From contig PXUA01000008.1 of NCBI GenBank assembly GCA_003022435.1, forward strand, positions 124,001-188,000: 64,000 bases of DNA, written 5' to 3'. Source of the stretch: Bacteroidetes bacterium SW_9_63_38. GTDB taxonomy: Bacteria > Bacteroidota > Rhodothermia > Rhodothermales > Salinibacteraceae. The notes beneath the pieces are model-generated. The model ran no database searches. It was not told the DNA's origin and worked only from the letters and a program-made list of their open reading frames with translations. Positions within the stretch are counted from its first letter, which is position 1; the number at the start of each line of letters is the position of its first letter. The translations under genes and the position numbers were made by a program. Shown one piece after another: positions 44,259 through 51,924 of the stretch.

Positions 44259-44382
44259 TGCAGCTTCAAACGATCTTTTGGGGAGATCAGTTTGCTATTG
44301 TTCCAAGCTCCAGCTTGAGGTATGGACGGACGAGGTCCGTCCAAAGCTCGATTGCACAACAGACCAGTTGAAGCTGCACTAG
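44255..44382. mobile_element. 128-bp MITE-like element, copy 1
   Basis: Begins CTAGTGCAGCTTCAA and ends with its exact reverse complement. Outer CTAG can be read as a target duplication, leaving 11-bp inverted ends TGCAGCTTCAA. An inner hairpin GGACGGAC/GTCCGTCC lies near the centre. A second 128-bp copy with about nine differences is at 56604-56731. It encodes no transposase, so it must be moved in trans by an IS5-like enzyme. Confidence 0.9.
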
Positions 44383-44541
44383 CAACCTGTTGCGTGTTGG
44401 TGGTTGAGTATCGCTTCGTACGAGGTATTGGCTACAAACGTATTTTGCAGGCAAACTTTTTCTCCAAAGTGTGCGACAGGGGAAATCTATTTTTTCGGTT
44501 TTCGGAGAATATGTGAAGGTTGGTCTATGCGCAACAGCCTG

Positions 44542-45456
44542 CTAGGTCGTACTGACAAACGGAAGATTCAAAGAAGGAGCATCTTTGCTCGGAGGTCAGC
44601 GTCTATGTGGAACTTTGCCCCAATCGGCCCAAACTCCTTTTGATAATGAGGCGACGCCACGAAATTTCTGATGAGCAGTACAACCGAATCGAACCGCTGC
44701 TTTCTGGGAAGCCGGGCGATCCAGGCCGCAACGCCGAAAATAATCGCCGGTTCATCAATGCGGTGGTTTGGATTGCTCGAACCGATTCCCCTTGGGCCGA
44801 TCTTCCGGAGCGCTCTGGCAAACATGACACCGTTTACCACCGCTTCGATAACTGGGCGAAGAAGGGGCGCTGTAAGGCCATCTTCGAAAGCCTCCAAGAA
44901 CCGGATCTCGACTGGGTCATGATCGACTCATCGGCCGTGAGAGCCCATCAGCACGCCGCCGGTCAAAAAAAGCTCAGTCGAAGCCGAGGCCCTCGGGCGA
45001 AGTCGAGGCGGATACTCTACAAAGATCCACGTCCTCTGCGACGCGCTTGGCAATCCGCTAGAAATCGTGCTCACGCCCGGACAGGCCGGAGATTCTCCGC
45101 AGGCACAGCCTCTCCTGGAAGAATTTCTCTCGGCCCCGGGGGCGCTGCAGGTCGGAGCCGTTCTGGAAGATAAAGGCTACGACTCGAACGCTTTTCTGAA
45201 ATACATCGACTCCTTGGAAGCGGAGACCGTCATTCCGCCGAAGAAAAATCGACTGGACCAGCGCGAGTTTAGCCGTGAACTATACAAGGATCGAAATACG
45301 ATTGAGCGGTTCATTGGGCGGATCAAGCATTACCGGCGAGTCGCGACGCGCTATGAGAGAACCGCGCGGAACTACCTGGCGATGTTACATCTGGTCTCAT
45401 CATTAGTGTGGCTTCTATAGCGGTTCGTGAAATTACCATTCGTCAGTACGACCTAG
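44542..45456 (+). mobile_element. IS5-family insertion sequence with CTAG target duplications
   Basis: CTAG at 44542-44545 and at 45453-45456 flank a 907-bp element. Its ends are inverted repeats: left GGTCGTACTGACAAACGG, right (reverse complement) GGTCGTACTGACGAATGG. One transposase gene in two frames fills it. CTAG (YTAR) targets are typical of the IS5 family. Confidence 0.9.
44646..45420 (+). CDS. IS5-family transposase, split by an A7 frameshift
   Basis: The first frame starts at ATG 44646 (RRRHEISDEQYNRIEPLLSG), has the N-terminal helix and first DDE region VMIDSSAVRAHQHAAG, and loses homology at an A7 run near 44967-44974. In the +1 frame the match continues as SSVEAEALGRSRGGYSTKIHV, then VLTPGQAGDSPQAQPLL, VLEDKGYDSNAFL and RNTIERFIGRIKHYRR (DDE Glu region) to a stop at 45418-45420. 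Either a one-base insertion has killed it, or it relies on slippage at the A run, as some IS5 relatives do. Confidence 0.82.
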
Positions 45457-45647
45457 CGCCCTGATTGAAGCTCAGAGGCGGAGACCGGTGTGCCCGGATC
45501 TTGCTCCTCTCCGGTGAGCGATCATACTGGTACGTGAATGGGGTTCTGAAACCCGTTTTCGTTTACGGCTAAACACGGTCGCCTCCATGCGAGAGGAAAT
45601 TGTTTACGTACGTTCCCACGGATCGGTAGAGGCCAACCACTCCTGAA

Positions 45648-46034
45648 ATGAAGTCGGTGATCACCCCTTTGCTCCGACGCCGAGAAGGCCTTGAGGCCGC
45701 CTGGCTTTTTGGGTCTGTGGCGGAAGAAGAGGCGAAAGAGAGCAGTGACCTTGATGTGGCCGTGCTGGGAGCCGAGCCACTTACGGCGGCGGCGAAGATG
45801 GAGCTGATCGACGAACTGGCCCAGGCGACGGGACGTCCCGTCGATCTGATTGATTTGCAGACCACCCACGGGCCCATTGTCGGTCGGATTTTGGGCGATG
45901 GAACCCGGCTTTTCTGCGATGACACAACGCTATACGCGAAAGTCATGAAGCGGTGGTGGTTCGATCAGGCCGACTGGATGCCGTATCGCCGACGAATTCT
46001 TAAGACACGTCGAGAGCGATGGATCGAGAACTGA
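45648..46034 (+). CDS. mntA: MntA-type nucleotidyltransferase antitoxin
   Basis: 128 residues. WLFGSVAEEEAKESSDLDVAVLG (about 20-42) has the GSX10DXD motif of minimal nucleotidyltransferases. In MntA/HepT systems it transfers AMP to a Tyr of HepT, silencing it. It overlaps hepT by 16 bp, the usual order. The 191 bp between the IS and this gene show no other feature. Confidence 0.9.
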   Translation: MKSVITPLLRRREGLEAAWLFGSVAEEEAKESSDLDVAVLGAEPLTAAAKMELIDELAQATGRPVDLIDLQTTHGPIVGRILGDGTRLFCDDTTLYAKVMKRWWFDQADWMPYRRRILKTRRERWIEN

Positions 46035-46438
46035 TTGAGGAGAAGATTGAGTCCCTCCGACGGTGTGTGAGGCGAGTGAAGGATAAGCGTGTATCCACAG
46101 TGGACGAGTTGGAAGACGACTGGGATACGCAGGATATCCTGAGCGTGAACCTCACGCGGGCGATTCAGTTATGCGTTGATCTTGCGGCCCATCTTGTTGC
46201 CGAGACGGAGCGGTCGTCACCCGAAGCGATGGCCGAGGCGTTCGATCACCTTCGAGAGATGAACGTCATCGACGCATCGCTTGCAAACAGGCTAAAAGGG
46301 GCCGTTGGATTTCGCAATGTGGCCATTCACGCCTACCGCTCGATTGACTGGGCGATCGTCCACTCCATCACGCACGAGCGGTTAGACGACTTTCGACAGT
46401 TTGCACGCTCGGTCTTGATGGTTCTCGACAGTGAGTAA
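46019..46438 (+). CDS. hepT: HepT-type RNase toxin
   Basis: 139 residues. GFRNVAIHAYRSIDW (about 99-113) has the RX4HXY HEPN ribonuclease motif. The preceding helical region (TRAIQLCVDLAAHLVAE, MNVIDASLANRLKG) is typical of HepT. The toxin cuts RNA when MntA is lost. The intact motif and MntA partner suggest a working stabilisation or defence module inside the capsule locus. Confidence 0.9.
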   Translation: MDRELIEEKIESLRRCVRRVKDKRVSTVDELEDDWDTQDILSVNLTRAIQLCVDLAAHLVAETERSSPEAMAEAFDHLREMNVIDASLANRLKGAVGFRNVAIHAYRSIDWAIVHSITHERLDDFRQFARSVLMVLDSE

Positions 46439-46485
46439 AACAGTTTGCAGTTCCACTTCGGTTCGTTTCTTCAGGTCTCCCCCTA

Positions 46486-47751
46486 ATGGCCGACACGCCC
46501 TCCCTTCTCTTCATCAATCAGCACTACTACCCCGACTTTGCCTCTACGGCTCAGCACCTGACGGACCTGGCCGAGCATCTGTCCGACCAGGGGTTTGAGG
46601 TGCATGCAATGTGCAGCGCGGGGCACTACCTGTCCGGCTCGATGGACGTGCCGATGGAAGAGACGCACAACGGCGTCCACATTCACCGGGTGCGGGCTAC
46701 GGCCTTCGGGCGCGACACGCTTCTGGGACGCCTCACCGATTACGCCAGCTTCTTCCTACAGGTGCTCTGGCGCGTCCTTACGGGGCCGCGCTACGATTCC
46801 GTGGTGACTCTCACGACCCCCCCCCTGATCGCACTGGTCGCTACAGTGGCCCGGATGCTTCGGGGACAGTCATACGGCATCTGGTCGATGGACCTGCATC
46901 CGGACGCGGAGGTGGCGGTCGGGATGCTCGGATCCAGTCACCCTGTGACGCGCCTCCTCCATGCGCTTAACAACTGGGCGTACCGCCGGGCCGACTTCGT
47001 GGTGGACCTGGGTCCGTACATGAAGCGCCGGCTTCGCGAGAAAGGCGTTCCGGACGAACGGCTTCACACCATTCCGGTCTGGAACAAAAAGGAGGAGGTG
47101 TATCCGATTCCCGACGACGAGAATCCGTTGGTGGAGGAGGTCGGGCTGCAGGACAAGTTCGTGGTCATGTACTCCGGAAATGCGGGCCTCGGTCACCGCT
47201 TCGACGAGGTCCTGGCGGCCATGAAGCACTTCGACGGGCACCCAAACATTTCCTTTTTGTTTGTGGGGAGCGGGCCGCGGAAGGAGGAGATTACCGCGTT
47301 CGCGGAGGAGCATGCGCTCTCCAATTTCCAGTATCTTTCCTACTTTCCCCGCGAGCAGATCAGGTATTCGCTGTCGTTGGCGGATGTTCATCTGCTCACG
47401 CTCTACAATGACATGGCGGGGGTGGCCGTCCCGGGGAAACTCTACGGCATTCTCGCCACCGGAAAGCCGGTGCTCATGCTTGGGCCGGAGGCCTCCGACT
47501 CAGGGGGGACAATTCTAAAGCACGACGTGGGGATGGTGGTTGACCCCCGAGATGAGGCCGACGCGTCGACCCGGTTTATCGAGGCCGTCGAGACGCTCTA
47601 CGAGAACGAGAAGCGGCGACGGGCGATGGGCACGCGTGGACGAGAGGTCTTCCTCGACCACTTCGAGCAGAAGGTATGTTGCGCGCAATGGACGGACCTG
47701 CTCGCTGAGGAGGTGGGGCGGAATCGGGAAATTTTGGAGACAACGTCCTGA
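46486..47751 (+). CDS. GT4-family glycosyltransferase (WbuB-like)
   Basis: 421 residues. LLFINQHYYPDFASTAQHLTDLAEHLSDQGFEV is the WbuB-type start (QxYxPD..STAQ). YGIWSMDLHPDAEVAVGML follows, then MYSGNAGLGHRFDEVLAAM in the donor domain and DMAGVAVPGKLYGILATGKPVLML, the WbuB form of the donor site (P-KLYGILAAGKP). WbuB family members add N-acetylfucosamine or related sugars early in O-unit assembly. Ends 8 bp before the convergent Uma2-like gene. Confidence 0.9.
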   Translation: MADTPSLLFINQHYYPDFASTAQHLTDLAEHLSDQGFEVHAMCSAGHYLSGSMDVPMEETHNGVHIHRVRATAFGRDTLLGRLTDYASFFLQVLWRVLTGPRYDSVVTLTTPPLIALVATVARMLRGQSYGIWSMDLHPDAEVAVGMLGSSHPVTRLLHALNNWAYRRADFVVDLGPYMKRRLREKGVPDERLHTIPVWNKKEEVYPIPDDENPLVEEVGLQDKFVVMYSGNAGLGHRFDEVLAAMKHFDGHPNISFLFVGSGPRKEEITAFAEEHALSNFQYLSYFPREQIRYSLSLADVHLLTLYNDMAGVAVPGKLYGILATGKPVLMLGPEASDSGGTILKHDVGMVVDPRDEADASTRFIEAVETLYENEKRRRAMGTRGREVFLDHFEQKVCCAQWTDLLAEEVGRNREILETTS

Positions 47752-47759
47752 CGGACGGG

Positions 47760-48440
47760 CTACCGTTCGTTCAGTTGGTTGACAAACGCCTGATGCGCGT
47801 CGCCTCCCACTTGCTGCTGTACGAGAGACAGGACTGCGTCGAGTTCGTTGTGGAGAAGCGCGCCCACGTCCAGGACGAGTCCCGGAAACGTTCGGCCGGC
47901 GAGGTGCCCGTCTTCGTCGGGTGAGAGCGTCAAGTACGCCCCGTCCTCCAGCACGAACCAGTCGAGCCGCTCGTCCTCGATTTGCCAGACGACGTATTCC
48001 TGCACGCCGTTGCGCCGGTACACCTGTTTCTTGTCGTGCAGGTCGTAGGCCGCACTGCTATGGGCGATTTCCACAATCAGCTCTGGGGGGCCTTCAACGT
48101 AGTCGTCATCACTGATGTGGGACTGTCCCCCGCCGTCCGCCGAGATGCGGAGGAGGGCATCCGGCTGCGGTTCGTTGTCGAGGTCGAGGCGGACGGTTGT
48201 GTTGTCCCCGGCCGACACGTGGGGCGTAGCGGCGGCGTAGGCGAAGAGCCACCCGATAATCGCGCTGTGAGGTTCGCCGTGCGATTCGAACTGGACGGGA
48301 GAGGGCATGTAGACAGTGCCTTCGATGAGTTCGGCCTTCTTGACGTGCGGCATCGCCTCGTACCGGCGCTCAAACTCGCGCCGTGTGAGACGGTCGCCGT
48401 TTACGAGGGCCGGAGTTGTGGGAGACGGAGAGTCTGACAT
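47760..48440 (-). CDS. Uma2-family (DUF820) restriction-endonuclease-like protein
   Basis: 226 residues, start ATG 48440. LTRREFERRYEAMPHVKKAELIEGTVYMPSP, PHVSAGDNTTVRLDLDNEPQPDALLRI and the active-site-like GPPELIVEIAHSSAAYDLHDKKQVYRRNGVQEYVVW (D...ExK-like PD-(D/E)XK pattern) match the Uma2 family. Its members are widespread in cyanobacteria and Bacteroidota with no agreed function. Confidence 0.86.
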   Translation of the reverse strand: MSDSPSPTTPALVNGDRLTRREFERRYEAMPHVKKAELIEGTVYMPSPVQFESHGEPHSAIIGWLFAYAAATPHVSAGDNTTVRLDLDNEPQPDALLRISADGGGQSHISDDDYVEGPPELIVEIAHSSAAYDLHDKKQVYRRNGVQEYVVWQIEDERLDWFVLEDGAYLTLSPDEDGHLAGRTFPGLVLDVGALLHNELDAVLSLVQQQVGGDAHQAFVNQLNER

Positions 48441-48706
48441 GCGCTCCATCGAATTAGGATTGATGTCTTGCGAAGAAACAACGCTGAGGGGAGCATGATC
48501 CGCTCGACGAGTAGCAGTGGGGCCCGATACGAATCGCCGGAAGAATCTTTCGGGGGCGTCCCTACGACATAGACAACCCAGATTGCGAGGCGCAGACCGT
48601 GATGCCGAACGGACGGCCGACCGCTTCAAGCGCTGTATTCGGTGGTCTGCGGCCCACTGTCCGCCGTCGGCTCGAGGGGCGCATACAGGTCGCAACGTCG
48701 GTGATA

Positions 48707-51136
48707 CTACCCCTTCAGCACCCGCCGCACGCCGCGGGAGACGGTCTGGGCGAGCCGATCTGTCATCGGCACGTCGGAGCGCCGAGACGGGTAGTACGAC
48801 GACGTGTACCCGTACCTAGAGGGCGAAGCGGACGAATCGCGGTTGAGGACTTCGGCAATCGTATGGGAGCAGAGGTCGTCGAGACGGGTACGCACGTCCT
48901 GTACGGCTCGCCGGCGCGTCCGGTGGGCAGCCGCCAGGAGGAGCGTGAGTTCACTCAGTGAGGCGAGGCGGAACGCGTCGTCGTAGAGCAAAGCCGGAGG
49001 GGTGTCGATAAGCACGAGATCCCACGAGGCCTGCATGGGCTCCAGGAGCGGCCGCAGATGGCGTTCCTGGAGGAGAAGGGACGGCTGAGGCACGTCGTGC
49101 CCCGCTGCGAGGAGGCCGAGCTGTCCCATGTCCGGGGCCAGCGGGGAGGCGGCCTGGGACGAAGCAGCGTCCGCCGAGGCCCCGTTTCCGCCCGGACGTC
49201 GGGAGGTCGGCAGGGGAAGGGACTGGACCGCGTCGTGCTCGTCGGACAGTTGGTCCGGGAGGCCCGGGGTGCGGTCGGCGTTGAAGAGGCGGTGGAGCGC
49301 GGGACCTTGTAGGTCCGCATCGACGAGGAGCACGTCCTGGCCCGCTTCCGTGAACGCCACAGCGAGGTTGGCGGCGGTGGTGGTTTTGCCTTCCTTCGCT
49401 CCTGGGCTGATGACCACGATTGTCGACACGTTGCGTGGCAGGCCGAGACGAATGTTTGTCGCGAGGTGGCGGTACGCCTCGACGGCCGGGGCAAACGGGT
49501 CGGCAATGCCGGGCCAGGGCACAGCCGACTCGTCGAACGCGGGGTCCGTTGTGGCGCTCCATTCCGGAATGGTGCCGAAGGGGCCGCTGGATGAGTGGGG
49601 AAGGTCCTCCGGGGCTTCGATGACGTCGTCGAAGCGATTGTACAGCAGGGTCCCCCCGCCTGCCGCGACGCCGCCAAGGAGCGTTGCGAGGATCACGTTG
49701 CTCCAAACATCGGGAGCAATCGGGGTAGAGGGCGGTGCGGCCGGACGGAGAATCTCTACCTGTTCTGGAGAGGCGGTCGCCGAAACCCGCGTCCGCTGGA
49801 GGTTCTTGGAGAGGCTCACGAATAGCTCCTGCGTGGTGGCCTTGCGCCGCCGGAGTCGGCTGAGCATGTCGTTGGGCGAGTCGCGGAGGGCCGCCCGGTG
49901 CTGCTCCAGACGGTCGTCCAGCGCCTTCAGCTTCGCGGAGAGTCGTGTCACGGAGAGGCGGCGCTTCGTGATCTGTCGGCGGAGGTCCACGACGGATGCG
50001 AGTCCGCCGCCGCTTTCGCCGTCGAGGGGGCGGATAGCCCCTGTGGACAGAGACCGGTCGACGTATTCGGTCGCCAGCCGGTCGGCTCGGGTCTGCAACG
50101 TGTCGAGGCGCGCCTTCATGTCCGAAAGCTGGGCCTGAAGCTGAGGAGACAGGGTCCTGTTGCGGGCCTTGATGAGCCGGATCTCGGACTTCAGGGAGGC
50201 CATTTCCTCCTGCGTCTTCTGGAGGCGCGTCGAGGTTGTAGAAGAGGCACGATCGGCGAGGTTCGGGCGGATGCGCCGAAGGCGAGCCCGTGCGGAGTCG
50301 AGCAGGGCCTGCTCCATCTGGAGATCGAGCTGGACCTCTTCCTTCTTGTGCCGCAGCTCGGCAATCTTCCCGGCGAGCTGGTTGGCTTTGCCGACGAGCC
50401 CGCCGCCGCTGTCGGTCGGGGCGAGCAGGCCGCGCTGCCTGCTGGACCGAACGCGAGTGGAAATCGAGTCCTCGAGGGCTCGCAGCTGGGTGTGCAGCTT
50501 GCGCTTCTGCTCCTTGAGCAACTGCCGCGTTGCCCGCACCTGGGCATTGCTGGAGCGTTTGCGATGGACGCGGTACACGTCGGCGTAGGTGTTGGCCACG
50601 AGGGCCGCTTCGTCGGCGCGAGGACCGGTTGCCTGAATGCGAAGGGCCGGGAGGTCCTGGGCGTCGCGTCGGACGGACACCGCACCGGAGAGGCGGGCCG
50701 CCAGGGCCTCGGGCGACCGCAGGCGGCCGTCTTGCCGCCACAGCAGACTGGACTCTGCCGGGGCCGAGAGCGTATCGGCATGCGTGAGCAGCTCGCGCGC
50801 CACCTCCTCCGCAAAGACCTCGGAGTTCCGCAGGAAGTAGAGTTCACGGCCGATCCGATTCGGCGCCTGCACCGGCAAGAATTTCGTCATGCGGTCCGGC
50901 CGATCCGGCTCGTTCAGGAGCAGGGCGGTACTGGCGCGGTACTGGCGCGGCTGGTTTTGCTGATAGACGTACGCGGCTCCGCCCAGAAGGAGGGCCAAGC
51001 TCAGAATGAACCATTTCCCTTGCCACAGGGCCTGAATGTGATCCCAAGGCGTCGAGCGCGGCGTCCCGGAATCATCGTCCGGATACAGCGCAGCAGCGTC
51101 GGCGGGAGCGTCCGACGATCCATTGGTAGAAGACAT
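48707..51136 (-). CDS. Wzc-type polysaccharide tyrosine autokinase
   Basis: 809 residues, complete, start ATG 51136. N-terminal TM1 about 43-60 (WFILSLALLLGGAAYVY), a Wzz-like domain with long coiled coils (about 180-430), TM2 near 480-505, then a BY-kinase with SPGAKEGKTTTAANL (Walker A), VLLVDADLQGP (A') and LVLIDTPPALLY (B). The C-terminus has a Tyr cluster (YGYTSSYY). The same domain layout as the gene at 1-2259, but sequence similarity is only moderate. Transcribed away from the WecA-like gene. Confidence 0.93.
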   Translation of the reverse strand: MSSTNGSSDAPADAAALYPDDDSGTPRSTPWDHIQALWQGKWFILSLALLLGGAAYVYQQNQPRQYRASTALLLNEPDRPDRMTKFLPVQAPNRIGRELYFLRNSEVFAEEVARELLTHADTLSAPAESSLLWRQDGRLRSPEALAARLSGAVSVRRDAQDLPALRIQATGPRADEAALVANTYADVYRVHRKRSSNAQVRATRQLLKEQKRKLHTQLRALEDSISTRVRSSRQRGLLAPTDSGGGLVGKANQLAGKIAELRHKKEEVQLDLQMEQALLDSARARLRRIRPNLADRASSTTSTRLQKTQEEMASLKSEIRLIKARNRTLSPQLQAQLSDMKARLDTLQTRADRLATEYVDRSLSTGAIRPLDGESGGGLASVVDLRRQITKRRLSVTRLSAKLKALDDRLEQHRAALRDSPNDMLSRLRRRKATTQELFVSLSKNLQRTRVSATASPEQVEILRPAAPPSTPIAPDVWSNVILATLLGGVAAGGGTLLYNRFDDVIEAPEDLPHSSSGPFGTIPEWSATTDPAFDESAVPWPGIADPFAPAVEAYRHLATNIRLGLPRNVSTIVVISPGAKEGKTTTAANLAVAFTEAGQDVLLVDADLQGPALHRLFNADRTPGLPDQLSDEHDAVQSLPLPTSRRPGGNGASADAASSQAASPLAPDMGQLGLLAAGHDVPQPSLLLQERHLRPLLEPMQASWDLVLIDTPPALLYDDAFRLASLSELTLLLAAAHRTRRRAVQDVRTRLDDLCSHTIAEVLNRDSSASPSRYGYTSSYYPSRRSDVPMTDRLAQTVSRGVRRVLKG

Positions 51137-51924
51137 AGTGCGTCTGCGAAATGAACGCGCTTGAAGAGAAAAGACCGTGTCGACGAAAGCGTATGCAGGC
51201 GCGCGAAAATTCTCCCGACAGATAGGACAGATGCCTGCATCAAGGAAAGGCCGGGATACGAAAGACGTTTTGGACTTGCGATTGGAACTACTCCTTTCAT
51301 CTTTTAGGACAACCTCACCGACGTAACAAAGTCAAAAACGCGTGCTTTCATCCCGTTAGGGAATGGAGAAAGATCCCGGGAGCGGTGCGAGAAAAAAGCG
51401 GCCGTTGAAGGCAACTCGTATTATCTTTAACACTTTTGTAGGAACAGGAATGCTGAGAAAGTTCGGTATACGAACTTTGACGTAGAGGGGACGGGCTCAA
51501 CAAAAGGGGGCGACTTGAGCATCCGACTGTCTCAGCGGTCGCCGATCTGAACCATAGCGTGTTCAGAATGCGACGCAGATCGGAGAACAGAGCAGGGGAC
51601 CAGAACGAGGGTGAGGGGCAGCTGCGCGCACAGGGCGTGCGATGATGTAAAACAAGCTGTAACTTGATCAAGGCACGTTCGTCCTCCTCTGAGAAGACGG
51701 TATTCATCTTTTGGCCCAGCATCGTTTTTGATCTGCCAACGCTAACGCTGAGGGTATTCATTCGAAACAGTCAAAACATCGGAAATTCCGAGAGTTTAAC
51801 ATAGGCTCGGTCGTCTTTGTGCGTACACCTGCTAATTTCAGTTCTCCCTGATGTCGGGTGTAAGTTGTGAGGGATCAGGAGGCGACCACTTCCTTTGTCC
51901 TTCATTTCTCGATTCCGCGAGGAC
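51137..51924. other. 788-bp divergent intergenic region
   Basis: Separates the - strand autokinase from the + strand WecA-like gene. Holds a 21-bp palindrome at 51459-51479, an 8-bp inverted repeat (ATGCAGGC at 51193-51200, GCCTGCAT at 51233-51240) in the autokinase leader, and an AGGAGG-like motif at 51876-51882. No gene was recognised in either direction. Confidence 0.6.
51459..51479. promoter_or_regulatory. 21-bp operator-like palindrome
   Basis: Perfect 8-bp arms AAAGTTCG and CGAACTTT with a 5-bp spacer (GTATA), between divergent exopolysaccharide genes. Spacing and symmetry suit a dimeric repressor (TetR, MarR or LexA-like). The regulator is not identified. Confidence 0.55.

Noticed and set aside
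49128-51154. Long + strand frames over the second autokinase
   Set aside because: Antisense shadows in high-GC DNA; the - strand frame has all BY-kinase motifs.
51348-51761. A 137-residue - strand frame in the divergent intergenic region
   Set aside because: No family resemblance, and it crosses the operator-like palindrome.
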